NCBI RefSeq assembly: GCF_042650605.1
Contig: NZ_JBHSBN010000007.1
Location: forward strand, 186,001-250,000
Direction: 5' to 3'
Length of the DNA stretch: 64,000 nt
Source: Micromonospora_J zhanjiangensis
GTDB taxonomy: Bacteria; Actinomycetota; Actinomycetes; Mycobacteriales; Micromonosporaceae
In this document: one piece after another, positions 7,634-15,874 of the stretch
Numbering within the stretch: position 1 is the stretch's first letter
How the letters are laid out: the number at the start of each line of letters is the position of its first letter
The notes under the pieces: model-generated
The model's database searches: none
What the model saw: the letters and a program-made list of their open reading frames with translations, nothing else
What the model was told of the DNA's origin: nothing
Made by a program: the position numbers and the translations under genes

Positions 7634-8277
7634 GCCCGCCGTCCCGCGCCGTGCACGTCCTCGCCGTACGGTGTCTCGACCGTCGGGTACGCCGCCGGCT
7701 CCTCGAACGCCGGCCGCGATCTGCCGGTCTGCGTCCCCGTACCGGCCTGGCCCGTACCGGCCTGACCCCGTCCGTAGCTTGACCGGCCGTCGCCGGCACC
7801 GGACGGCGCGGCTGCGGTGGACGACGGTCCGTGGTGCGACGCGGCGGTCACGTTGCGGGTCAACCGGCCGGCCAGCACGCCGAGTGCGGCGGCGCCGGCA
7901 AGGAAGGCCACCGGGTGCCGCCGGGCGTAGCCCCGCACCTCTTCCACGAGCTGGCCGGGTTCCCGGTTCTCCAGCCAGTCGGCGGCACCGTCGATCCGCC
8001 CGCCGGCCTGCCGGAGCAGTTCGGCGGCCGGTCCGGACGACTCCGCGCGGTCGGTCATCGAACGCAGCTCGGAGCCGATGCCGCGCAGGCCGGACGCGGC
8101 CCGGTGTTGCTGCTGCCGGGCCTGTTCCTGGAGCTGGCCCCGCGTCTCGCCCATCAGGTCCCGGGCCTGCGTCTTCGCCTCCTGCGCGACCTGGCGGCCC
8201 TCCTGCTGGGCGGTCTGCGCCACCTCGCCACCGGCCTGGGCGGCGTGCTGACCCACCTGTTTGCTCTGCTCGGTCAT
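7630..8277 (-). CDS. Alanine/glutamine-rich protein with one membrane segment (YtxH-like)
   Basis: A 215-residue first gene of the envelope operon. Residues 1-65 are highly polar and helical (repeated Gln/Ala/Arg/Glu). A hydrophobic segment lies near 120-136 (HPVAFLAGAAALGVLAG), followed by a Gly/Ser/Pro-rich tail. No catalytic motif is visible. The ATG is supported by ggaggagctt just upstream. Similar proteins travel with DUF3618 and holin-X genes, which suggests a shared role at the membrane. A general-stress role is inference. Confidence 0.7.
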   Translation of the reverse strand: MTEQSKQVGQHAAQAGGEVAQTAQQEGRQVAQEAKTQARDLMGETRGQLQEQARQQQHRAASGLRGIGSELRSMTDRAESSGPAAELLRQAGGRIDGAADWLENREPGQLVEEVRGYARRHPVAFLAGAAALGVLAGRLTRNVTAASHHGPSSTAAAPSGAGDGRSSYGRGQAGTGQAGTGTQTGRSRPAFEEPAAYPTVETPYGEDVHGAGRRA

Positions 8278-8549
8278 AGAAGCTCCTCCAGTGGCGCATA
8301 TGACCAGGTCTGCTCTCCTTCATGCTGGACAGTCCTGGTTGCCGGCTGTGCTCCCTGCCCCTGTCCCCTGCCCGGGGGGAGCCGATCCATGCCTGCCGAC
8401 TCCGGGAATTTCTCGGATCCGGGCAGGTCAGCGGTCATCTGCTGCGCATCCGTCGCCCGCTTACCCAGGCGTGTCGTTCACACGCGGGTCCGTGGCGGTC
8501 AGGTTGACAACGGTGCCGCAACGGTCCGGGACCACTTACCCAGTAACTA

Positions 8550-8562
8550 CTTACCAGGTAAG
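8550..8562. promoter_or_regulatory. Putative PadR operator
   Basis: CTTACCaGGTAAG is a perfect inverted repeat centred at 8556, 10 bases before the PadR start. A second acttacc half-site lies at 8534-8540 and another ggtaa follows at 8562-8566. Such sites before a padR gene are normally autoregulatory operators. Confidence 0.65.
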
Positions 8563-8571
8563 GTAACGGCG

Positions 8572-9165
8572 ATGAGCGTGAAGTTCGGCCTGCTGGCGTT
8601 GTTCGCCGACGGCCCCAAGTACGGCTACCAGTTGCGTATCGAGTTCGACGAACGGACCGGGGGCACCTGGGCGGTCAACGTCGGTCAGGTCTACACCACC
8701 CTGGAGCGGCTGGAGCGGGACGGCCTGGTCGCGGCCGAGGGCACGAACGCCGACGGGCGGGCGATGTACACGATGACCGAGGCCGGCCGGGCGACGCTGG
8801 ACGAGTGGTTCAGCACGCCGGTGACGGATGCCGACCGGCCCCGCAACGAGCTGGCCGTCAAGCTGCTGATGGCGGCCACCACCCCCGGGGTCGACGTCAC
8901 CACGGTGGTGCAGCGGCAGCGTACGGAGTCGCTGCGGATGATGCGCGACTACACCAGCCTGCGGCGGGACGCCGAGGCCGACGGTGACGACGCCGGTGTG
9001 CTGCTGCTGGACAGCGTGGTGTTCGCGCTGGAGGGCGAGGTGCGGTGGCTCGACCACGTCGAGGCGACGGTGCTGCGCCGGGGTGGTCGGCTCGCCGCGC
9101 CGGTCCGGTCGCGCCGGGCGGCCCGGCCGGCGGCGCGGCGCGCGATGCAGCGGAGCGAGCGGTGA
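8572..9165 (+). CDS. PadR-family transcriptional regulator
   Basis: A 197-residue regulator. The winged-helix PadR domain covers about residues 4-80 (LLALFADGPKYGYQL, then GQVYTTLERLERDGLV). A helical C-terminal dimerisation part includes RWLDHVE near 160. The ATG at 8572 follows a palindromic operator-like site and aggtaa. Regulators of this type usually repress an adjacent ABC exporter, with the gene start overlapping the regulator stop. Here a GTGA overlap begins a reading frame that looks like an ABC ATPase but ends after 15 codons, so the regulator appears orphaned and may now control only itself or distant targets. Confidence 0.88.
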   Translation: MSVKFGLLALFADGPKYGYQLRIEFDERTGGTWAVNVGQVYTTLERLERDGLVAAEGTNADGRAMYTMTEAGRATLDEWFSTPVTDADRPRNELAVKLLMAATTPGVDVTTVVQRQRTESLRMMRDYTSLRRDAEADGDDAGVLLLDSVVFALEGEVRWLDHVEATVLRRGGRLAAPVRSRRAARPAARRAMQRSER

Positions 9166-9209
9166 CCGCGCGGCCGGTGCTGTCCTTCAGCGGTGTGAGC
9201 CGGGTCTAA
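9162..9209 (+). pseudogene. 15-codon stub of an ABC transporter ATPase
   Basis: A GTG overlapping the PadR stop (GTGA) begins MTARPVLSFSGVSRV and then stops (TAA 9207-9209). This matches the usual first residues of ABC exporter ATPases, which continue YGxG and then Walker A. Nothing downstream resembles the rest of the gene or a permease. The best reading is a deletion remnant. Confidence 0.6.
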
Positions 9210-9279
9210 GCCATGGCCGCCGGCACCGGCCCATTTTCCGCCACCGGCCCGGCCGGCGCGATTCGACAGCGGGCGGCGG

Positions 9280-9570
9280 TCAGTCGACGTGGCTGCGCGG
9301 GGCGGCCCAGCCGACCAGGCGGTCGAACAGGCCCTGGGGGCTCGGTCCGGTGCGCGGGTTGAGCCGGTGCAGGTCCTCGATCGCCTCGTAGAGCAGACCG
9401 CAGAGGAGGACGCACAGGCCGGCCCGGTCGTCGCCGTACACGGCCTTCAGTTTGAGGCGGGCGGTCGGACACGGCCAGACGTCGGCGCAGGCCCGGCAGA
9501 GCCACAGTGGACGCCGGGGGACGTGCGGTCGTACGCCGGGCGGTAGTTCCTTCATGGCCTGGTCACACAT
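9280..9570 (-). CDS. Conserved small hypothetical protein with CxxC...CP motif
   Basis: A 96-residue protein. LWLCRACADVWPCPTAR near residues 21-38 gives three Cys in a zinc-ribbon-like arrangement, followed by a helical region (LCVLLCGLLYEAIEDL). Small proteins of this style are found next to DUF5753-XRE/DUF397 genes in Micromonosporaceae; some are labelled flavin reductase in databases, which I do not support. ATG 9570 has gaggggg upstream; ATG 9555 is an alternative. It is divergent from the XRE gene at 9769. Confidence 0.55.
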   Translation of the reverse strand: MCDQAMKELPPGVRPHVPRRPLWLCRACADVWPCPTARLKLKAVYGDDRAGLCVLLCGLLYEAIEDLHRLNPRTGPSPQGLFDRLVGWAAPRSHVD

Positions 9571-9768
9571 CGGGCGGGCCCCCTCGTCGTTGGACGGGGC
9601 CGCCCCTCCGGTGGGGCGGCCCACACGGTTCCGCCCGTTCGCAGTTCGGGTCTGTTGCCGCAGCCCCGAGCGGTTCCGCTGACCGACAGCATTCCGGGGG
9701 TGACGGGACGCTTACACTGCGCTACGGTGTGCTGCGCGGATATTCGGAACGTCCGATGGGGAGTGTTG

Positions 9769-10536
9769 ATGAACATCGTCCTGCGTGCGGCCATGGTGGC
9801 GGCCGGCGAGACCGCCGAGTCACTTGCGGAGAAGGTAGGGGTGGATCCGAAGACGGTGGCGCGCTGGGTCACCCCGGGCCGCATCCCACACGCCCGACAC
9901 CGATCGGTAGCCGCCGAGGTACTCGGACAGGACGTTGTGGACCTTTGGCCGGACGTCCTGAAGCGTCGGGAGCCGGTGTGGTTGCGTGAGTGGGTCGAAT
10001 GGGAGCGGGAGGCGACGGCCCTCCGATGGTTCGAGTTGGCCTGGGTGCCGGGCCTGCTGCAGACCGAGGCCTACGCGCGGGCGACTCTCACGGGAGAGGC
10101 ATTGACGCCGGAGGAAGTGGATCACCTTGTGGCGGCGCGGCTGGGGCGTCAGGCGATTTTGCGCCGGGACCGACCGCCGCTGCTGACGGCCGTGCTGGAG
10201 GAGGCGGTGCTTCGTCGATCCGCCTATGGCGACCGCAAGTTGATGCGCGAGCAGTGCGAGTTTCTGGCGGAGTGCGCGATGCTCCCGACGGTGCAGATCC
10301 ACCTCGTGCCGGTGGGCGTCGGCATGTACCCGGGTCTCGGCGGGCCGTTCATCATTGCCGAGTTGCCGGACGGCGAGCGGGTCGCGCATGTGGACAGCCA
10401 GGCCCAGGCACATGTGGAAAGGGGTCCGCGAAACATTGCTACCTTTGACCGACGGTGGGAACTCATCCGGGGCGAAGCGCTCTCCCGAGGCCAGTCCCTG
10501 GATCTGATCAAGGAAGCGGCATCATCATGGACGTGA
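9769..10536 (+). CDS. XRE-family regulator with DUF5753 domain
   Basis: A 255-residue protein with an N-terminal helix-turn-helix (about residues 1-50) and a C-terminal DUF5753 domain (about 80-250, including WVPGLLQTEAYARA). Such proteins pair with a small DUF397 protein, as here. Work in Streptomyces links these pairs to developmental and antibiotic regulation, with the small protein acting as an antagonist. The start has ggggag 6 bases upstream. The last 10 bases overlap the DUF397 gene, implying coupled translation. Confident in family, unsure of targets. Confidence 0.85.
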   Translation: MNIVLRAAMVAAGETAESLAEKVGVDPKTVARWVTPGRIPHARHRSVAAEVLGQDVVDLWPDVLKRREPVWLREWVEWEREATALRWFELAWVPGLLQTEAYARATLTGEALTPEEVDHLVAARLGRQAILRRDRPPLLTAVLEEAVLRRSAYGDRKLMREQCEFLAECAMLPTVQIHLVPVGVGMYPGLGGPFIIAELPDGERVAHVDSQAQAHVERGPRNIATFDRRWELIRGEALSRGQSLDLIKEAASSWT

Positions 10537-10727
10537 CCGGAGCGCGTTGGCGGAAGAGCACACGCAGCGGCAACAACGGCGGTTCGTGCGTCGAGGTCGC
10601 TGACAACCTTGGCGGGGTGGTGCTGGTCCGGGACAGCAAGGACCGGGACGGTGGGAACCTCGCCTTCGGGCCGGCGCAGTGGCGGGGTTTCGTGGATCTC
10701 GCGAAGCGGATCGGCCCGGTCGGCTGA
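10527..10727 (+). CDS. DUF397 domain protein
   Basis: A 66-residue protein with the family's opening RWRKSTRSGNNGGSCVEVA, then VLVRDSKDRDGG, then FGPAQWRGFV. It starts inside the end of the XRE gene. By analogy with known pairs it probably binds and modulates that regulator; this is inferred from family and position. Confidence 0.85.
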   Translation: MDVTGARWRKSTRSGNNGGSCVEVADNLGGVVLVRDSKDRDGGNLAFGPAQWRGFVDLAKRIGPVG

Positions 10728-10769
10728 TCCGGGACAGGTCGGACGTTCACCCTCCAAGGGGAGTGACAG

Positions 10770-11432
10770 ATGCGGCGACGACGTCTGCTGCTGACCGCGG
10801 CGGGCATCGCGGTGGCCGGACTCGTACTGGTCAGTGCGCCGTGGCTGTGGACGGAGGTCGCCGCGGCCGGGCACGAGTACGACGTGGCCGACGCACCCGT
10901 CGCCGACGTGGTGATCGTGCTGGGCACCGAGGTGGCGGCCGACCGGCAGCGTCCGGGTGACCGGCTGACCGGGCGGCTGGATGCCGCCGCCGAGTTGGTC
11001 CGGGCCGGTCGGGTCCGGGCGGTCCTGGTCTCCGGGGACGGCGGCGGCGCGTCCGGTGACGAACCCACCGTGATGACGGACTATCTGGCCGGGCTCGGCG
11101 TCGATCGGCGGCAGGTGGTGTCCGACAGGTACGGGCTGGACACCTACGACAGTTGCGTCCGGGCGCGCGACGTCTACGGCGTGACGAGCGCGCTGATCGT
11201 GACGCAGGACTACCACCTGTCCCGCGCGGTGGCGCTCTGCCGGCACGTGGGACTGGCGACCGAAGGGGTCACCGCGGGCTGCCCCGGCTGTTCGGCGGGC
11301 CTGCTGGCGGAGAAGGCCGTCCGGGACTACTTCGCCTGCGGCAAGGCGGCCTGGGACGCGGTCCGCGACCGCCCACCGGCGGTCCAGTCACCCGCCGACC
11401 CGTCGGTACGCGAGGCCCTGCGCGCCACCTGA
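10770..11432 (+). CDS. YdcF/SanA-like DUF218 family protein
   Basis: A 220-residue protein with an N-terminal membrane anchor (LLLTAAGIAVAGLVLVSAPW, residues 6-25). A DUF218 domain follows, starting VADVVIVLGTEV and including LVSGDGGGASGDE, the DTYDSC segment and VTQDYHLSRA. SanA and ElyC relatives act in envelope integrity; the exact reaction is unclear. The start has aagggga about 7 bases upstream. A 42-base gap separates it from the DUF397 gene. Confidence 0.82.
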   Translation: MRRRRLLLTAAGIAVAGLVLVSAPWLWTEVAAAGHEYDVADAPVADVVIVLGTEVAADRQRPGDRLTGRLDAAAELVRAGRVRAVLVSGDGGGASGDEPTVMTDYLAGLGVDRRQVVSDRYGLDTYDSCVRARDVYGVTSALIVTQDYHLSRAVALCRHVGLATEGVTAGCPGCSAGLLAEKAVRDYFACGKAAWDAVRDRPPAVQSPADPSVREALRAT

Positions 11433-11464
11433 CCCGAGTACGCCTTGACCACGGCCGCTGAATG

Positions 11465-11782
11465 CTAGAGCGAGAGCAGGCGGCGTAGACCGTGGTCGAC
11501 CTTCGCCACGAGCGCGGCGGGGATGCGGCCGTGACGGTGGCCGAAGGCCGACGGGTCGGCGAACCGGATCCGGGAGAGGTCGATCGTGCCGCCACCCGCC
11601 AGGTCGGCGGGAAGTGGCAACAGGATGCCAGGAACATCGCCGTCAGCGCGGCTGTGGATCAACACAATGATCGGATAGGCGCGGGAGTATGCGTTCGCAC
11701 TCACCACCAGGACTCGGATGCGTCGGCTGCCCAAGAGGTAGTCGACGACGTCGCCTCGGGCGAGCGCCGCCGCGCCTACCAC
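11465..11782 (-). CDS. Type II toxin, PemK/MazF-like
   Basis: A 105-residue protein with the MazF-type start ARGDVVDYLL, then RRIRVLVVSANAYSR, and a central LLPLPADLAGG strand region. MazF-like toxins are ribosome-independent endoribonucleases. The GTG start overlaps the last 7 bases of the upstream antitoxin gene. It lacks the very common GEI/WL beginning of canonical MazF, so assignment is by overall pattern and by context. Confidence 0.65.
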   Translation of the reverse strand: MVGAAALARGDVVDYLLGSRRIRVLVVSANAYSRAYPIIVLIHSRADGDVPGILLPLPADLAGGGTIDLSRIRFADPSAFGHRHGRIPAALVAKVDHGLRRLLSL

Positions 11783-11976
11783 GCCGCGTTGAAGTCAGCG
11801 AACGCGGCGGCGTCCTCGCCGTCAAGTGTGGCGTGCCACGCCGTGGCGTCCGCGATGGCGCGCTTATCGAGATATTCGCGGATCGCCTCCGCGACCAGCG
11901 CTGACCGATTGCTGCCGGCGACAGCCGCGTTGAGTTCTGCGCCGAGGTCGTCATCCAGCGTGATGGAAATGCTCAT
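11776..11976 (-). CDS. Ribbon-helix-helix antitoxin
   Basis: A 66-residue protein. Residues 1-45 fit a ribbon-helix-helix DNA-binding fold: MSISITLDDDLGAELNAAV, then NRSALVAEAIREYLDKRA. The C-terminal part, including WHATLDGEDAAAFADF, would wrap the toxin. The start may be ATG 11976 or the in-frame GTG 11982; neither has a strong Shine-Dalgarno. It lies upstream of and overlaps the toxin gene, the usual antitoxin-first order, and probably autoregulates with the toxin. Confidence 0.7.
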   Translation of the reverse strand: MSISITLDDDLGAELNAAVAGSNRSALVAEAIREYLDKRAIADATAWHATLDGEDAAAFADFNAAW

Positions 11977-12064
11977 GGTCACATCGGCGACACTATCAAC
12001 AACACTGCTGATGACACGATCACCGATCTGTTCGGCGTGTCGCGACGCCTCATGAGACCAGCCG

Positions 12065-14668
12065 CTAGGGCGGGGTCGGGGTGGGTTCGGTGGGGTCGGG
12101 GGTGGGCGTGCTGGGACGGCGCGGGACGGGAACCGCGCCGGTGAGCATCGCCGCGACCACGGCCGAGCGTTCGAGCTGGTATTCCGGGGATTCGGGGTAG
12201 CCGCCGTGGCTGCGGATCGGGGGGTCGCGGACCTCGCCGTCGCGCGGGTGCAGCGCCTCCGGGTCGCGGACCGGGATCTGGCGTTCGCCGGCGCCGACCG
12301 GCCAGCCGAGCGGGTCGGTCTCCCGCCAGAAGTTCGTCCAGCGGGGCTGGTCGCTCGGGCCGGTGAGGGTGGCGGCCACGGCGGGCAGCCGGTCCGGGCC
12401 GAAGTAGGCCGGGAAGACCCGGCCGTAGAGGCGGGTGAGCTGACAGCCGTACGAGAAGAACCAGACCCGGCGGCGCCAGCGGGACGGCAGCTGCAGGATG
12501 ACCGCGGCGGAGATCACGGCGCCCTGGCTGTGTCCGGACAGGACGATTGCCTCGGCCCGGCGTGGGTCCTGCTCGGGCAGCGCGAGCAGCCCGGTGGTGC
12601 GGGTCTGCAGCTGCGGTACGGCCCGCTCGGCGTAGCTGGGTGGGGCGAGCGGATGCGCCGAGCGGGGCCAGAACGTACCGACGTCCCAGATCACGCCCAC
12701 CGCCCGGCGCACGCTGTCGTTGCGGTAGACGAGCAGCCCCACCCCGGCGATCAGCACCGGGAGCAGGCCGGCGAGCGAGGCGCCGACGTCGACCGCCGCC
12801 TTGACCGCCATGGCCCAGGCGTCCGGGCTGCGCGGCTGCGGGCGCAGGCCGGCCAGGGCGGCGACCGTACCGGCGGCGGCGAGGCCGACCGCGGCGGTGG
12901 TGAGCCGCCCGACCAGGCGCAGGGCGTGCCCGCCGACCAGCCGGTGCAGGGCGCGGAAGCTGGCCACGTCCCGGGCCCGCCGGCGTTCGTGCGCGGACAA
13001 CTCGCCGGCCTGGTGGAACAACTCGGCCAGGCAGCGCCGGCGCAGCCCCGCGAACAGCAGCCAGGCCCGACCGGCGACGCCGGCCGCGACCAGCAACGCG
13101 ACGACGAACGCCGGCCCGGCCCAGAGCACCGGGACCGGCAGGGTGACCGGCGGGAGCCCGCCCGGCGCGGTGCCGTGGTTGAGCCGGTTGGCGGCCCAGT
13201 AGAGCACCCCGACGCTGTACGAGACGGTGAGCAGCCAGCCGAGCCCGGCGAGCACCGCCGGGCCGCGACCGCCCCAGGCCATCGCCGTACGTCGGTCCGG
13301 TGGTCGCTCGGGCGGCCGGGTCGGATGCCGGGGCAGCAGCAGGGTGACCGCCGCGGCCAGCGCGACGACGACGCCGGTGACCATCCAGGTACGCAGGTAG
13401 GACGGCGGCGGGGTGGTCCCGGGCAGCCGATCGGTGGCCCACAGGTGGCCGAGCGGGAGGGCCAGCGCCGCCATGATCGGCGGGCAGAGCGCCCACCGGC
13501 CGGTCCGGGCGACGCCGGCGACCGCGATCAGCAGCAGCACCTGGAAGCTGGACAGCCAGGCGATCAGTGCCTCGTAGCCGGGCAGCGACCGGTCCTGGCC
13601 GCAGCCGGCGATGGTCGCGTCGGTGGCGCAGCCCGGCGGCGGGCGCAGGCCGGCCAGCCGGCTCCCGGCGGGGACGTCCGGCAGCAGCAGCACCAGGAAG
13701 GTGCCGACCACGCCGAGCAGGGCGAGGCAGACGATGACCGTCCCGTACCGGCCGACCGGGGTGTCGCCGCTGCGCCGGGTGGCGTACGGGTGGCCCAGCG
13801 CCGCGGCGGCCAGCACGACGCTCGCGCCGAGCGCGGCCGCGGCCGGCCAGCCGACCGCCGCCCGCGCGCCGACCAGGGGTTCGGAGATGATGACCGCGCC
13901 GAGCGGGACGGCGGCGGCCACCGCGGCGCCGGTGGCCAGGTGCAGCGCGGCCAACCGGCGCACCTGCCCCTCGCCGCACCAGAAGGTGGGATCCTGCAGC
14001 GGGTTGTCCAGCGGCCGGTCCGCCGGGTCGGCCGGCGCGGCCGGCATCTCCGCCTCGTACTGGTACGTCCGCCAGGTCAGCAGGCCCACCACGGCAAGCA
14101 GGGTGAGCGGCAGCAGCAGGCCGACGGCGAGCGGGTGGGTGGACTCGCTCCACCAGCCGGTGCCGAGGAACTCCCACGGGCCGGGGATCTGCTTCAGGCA
14201 GGCGCGGTCGACGCACTGCCAGCCGATCAGGTCGACGCCCAGGCCGGCCGCGGCCAGCACGAACGTCACGGTCAGGCTGAGGCAGAACAGCCGGACCAGC
14301 CAGGCGGTGATGCCGGGGCGGCTGGCCCAGCGTTCCTGCCGCGGGTCGGCGGGGATCTCGGGGCTGGCGTGCAGCGCCACGTTGGCCAGGGTGAACGGCA
14401 GCAGCAGGGTCCACAGGGCGCGTTCGACGTCCTTGGCCGCCCGGGCGCCCGAGGTCAACTGCCCCCAGCTGTACGCCTCGACCGCCACCGGGTCGTTGGG
14501 GTTGTCGGCCGGCGAGCGGTAGAAGCCGGTGGTCGCGTCCCCGGCGACCAGCCACGGCCGGGCCATCGGTTCGGACGAGCCGTCCGGCGCCGGGGGCATG
14601 CCGAGGATGTCCGCCGGTGGGGTGTTTGACACCCCGTGTACGCGGAGCTCGATCAGCCGGCCGGCCAC
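12065..14668 (-). CDS. Large integral membrane protein with C-terminal serine-hydrolase motif
   Basis: An 867-residue protein I cannot name. The N-terminus (LIELRVHGVSNTPPADIL) resembles the first strand of alpha/beta hydrolase-like proteins. The middle (about residues 100-650) alternates many hydrophobic segments with short loops, giving perhaps ten or more membrane spans. Near residue 690 lies LSGHSQGAVISAAVILQL, a GxSxG nucleophile elbow of lipase/esterase type. The C-terminal tail is proline-rich. The GTG start has ggagg 6 bases upstream. It stands alone between the toxin-antitoxin pair and dapD. A membrane-bound lipid or ester hydrolase is plausible but unproven. Confidence 0.65.
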   Translation of the reverse strand: MAGRLIELRVHGVSNTPPADILGMPPAPDGSSEPMARPWLVAGDATTGFYRSPADNPNDPVAVEAYSWGQLTSGARAAKDVERALWTLLLPFTLANVALHASPEIPADPRQERWASRPGITAWLVRLFCLSLTVTFVLAAAGLGVDLIGWQCVDRACLKQIPGPWEFLGTGWWSESTHPLAVGLLLPLTLLAVVGLLTWRTYQYEAEMPAAPADPADRPLDNPLQDPTFWCGEGQVRRLAALHLATGAAVAAAVPLGAVIISEPLVGARAAVGWPAAAALGASVVLAAAALGHPYATRRSGDTPVGRYGTVIVCLALLGVVGTFLVLLLPDVPAGSRLAGLRPPPGCATDATIAGCGQDRSLPGYEALIAWLSSFQVLLLIAVAGVARTGRWALCPPIMAALALPLGHLWATDRLPGTTPPPSYLRTWMVTGVVVALAAAVTLLLPRHPTRPPERPPDRRTAMAWGGRGPAVLAGLGWLLTVSYSVGVLYWAANRLNHGTAPGGLPPVTLPVPVLWAGPAFVVALLVAAGVAGRAWLLFAGLRRRCLAELFHQAGELSAHERRRARDVASFRALHRLVGGHALRLVGRLTTAAVGLAAAGTVAALAGLRPQPRSPDAWAMAVKAAVDVGASLAGLLPVLIAGVGLLVYRNDSVRRAVGVIWDVGTFWPRSAHPLAPPSYAERAVPQLQTRTTGLLALPEQDPRRAEAIVLSGHSQGAVISAAVILQLPSRWRRRVWFFSYGCQLTRLYGRVFPAYFGPDRLPAVAATLTGPSDQPRWTNFWRETDPLGWPVGAGERQIPVRDPEALHPRDGEVRDPPIRSHGGYPESPEYQLERSAVVAAMLTGAVPVPRRPSTPTPDPTEPTPTPP

Positions 14669-14822
14669 GGCAACCTCCCGGAGAGTAATCGCCTCACTAC
14701 ATAGAGTGCGCGCACACCCGTTCGATCGGATCGTCCGATCGGCCAGGCCTACCCCGGATGAATGTCCCCTTTCGCGGCAATCACGTTTGGCCGCCGCGGC
14801 TGGCCGGCCCCGGCCGGGCCGG

Positions 14823-15782
14823 TCAGTCGTTGGCGTGCAGGGCGGCGTTGAGTTCGATGCCGCGACCGGTGCGCGGCTTCGCCTCCAGCGCGCCGGTGAC
14901 CGAGTTGCGCCAGAACAGCAGCCCGTTCACCCCGGACAGCTCGCGGGCCTTGACCACCCGGCCGTCCGGCAGGGTCACCTTCGAGCCGGCGGTGATGTAG
15001 CAGCCCGCCTCGACCACGCAGTCGTCGCCCAGCGAGATGCCGATGCCGGCGTTGGCGCCGAGCAGGCTGCGCTCGCCGATCCGGACCTTCTCCGTACCGC
15101 CGCCGGAGAGGGTGCCCATGATCGAGGCGCCCGCGCCGACGTCCGAGCCGTCGCCGACCACCACGCCCTGCACGATCCGGCCCTCGACCATGGAGGAGCC
15201 CAGCGTGCCGGCGTTGAAGTTGCAGAAGCCCTCGTGCATCACGGTGGTGCCGGCGGCCAGGTGGGCGCCGAGCCGGACCCGGTCCGCGTCGGCGATCCGC
15301 ACCCCGGCGGGCACCACGTAGTCGGTCATCCGGGGGAACTTGTCCACCCCGTAGACGGCCAGGTGCCGGCCGGCGGCCCGCTCGATCACCCGCAGCTCGT
15401 CGACCCGCTCCGGCGGGCACGGCCCGGCCGAGGTCCAGGCCACGTTGGCCAGCAGCCCGAAGATGCCGTCGAGGTTCAGCTCGTTGGGCCGCACCAGGCG
15501 GTGGGAGAGCAGGTGCAACCGCAGGTACGCGTCGGCCGCGTCCTTGATCGGATCGGCCAGCGACCCGATCTCGGTGGTCACCTCGACCGTACGCAGCCCG
15601 GGCAGCGCCCGCTCGCCGATCGCCGACGGCGGCAGGTCGAGCACGTCGCCCTGGTCCTCGCCGGACACCAGCGGCAGTGCGCCCAGGCCCAGCTTCCCGG
15701 TCGGGTACCAGACGTCCAGGATCTGGTCGGCGGCGGTCACGGTCGCCAGGCCGATACCCCAGGCGGGCTGCGCGTTCGTCAC
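14823..15782 (-). CDS. dapD: 2,3,4,5-tetrahydropyridine-2,6-dicarboxylate N-succinyltransferase (actinobacterial type)
   Basis: DapD transfers succinyl from succinyl-CoA to tetrahydrodipicolinate in the succinylase branch of diaminopimelate/lysine synthesis. The 319-residue length and sequence match the actinobacterial form. An N-terminal domain is followed by a left-handed beta-helix (about 160-290) with hexapeptide-like repeats. GFCNFNAGTLGSSMVEGRI and the Gly-rich SGGGTEKVRIGE are in the acyltransferase core. The protein acts as a cytoplasmic trimer. GTG 15782 is preceded by gaaagg. It is divergent from dapE, the next enzyme but one in the pathway, across a 92-base gap that must hold both promoters. 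Confidence 0.93.
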   Translation of the reverse strand: MTNAQPAWGIGLATVTAADQILDVWYPTGKLGLGALPLVSGEDQGDVLDLPPSAIGERALPGLRTVEVTTEIGSLADPIKDAADAYLRLHLLSHRLVRPNELNLDGIFGLLANVAWTSAGPCPPERVDELRVIERAAGRHLAVYGVDKFPRMTDYVVPAGVRIADADRVRLGAHLAAGTTVMHEGFCNFNAGTLGSSMVEGRIVQGVVVGDGSDVGAGASIMGTLSGGGTEKVRIGERSLLGANAGIGISLGDDCVVEAGCYITAGSKVTLPDGRVVKARELSGVNGLLFWRNSVTGALEAKPRTGRGIELNAALHAND

Positions 15783-15874
15783 GGGTCAACCTTTCCTGCG
15801 CCGCCGGTACGCCCGGCGTGTCCGCGGGCGAACACCGTGCCCGCCCTCACGTTTCTGACGGTACCGTGCCCAGC

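Noticed and set aside
12206..14629. Long open frame (about 800 codons) on the plus strand
   Set aside because: It lies opposite the 867-residue membrane protein gene. Its translation is Arg/Gly/Ala-rich without domains, and GC-rich codon bias explains its openness.
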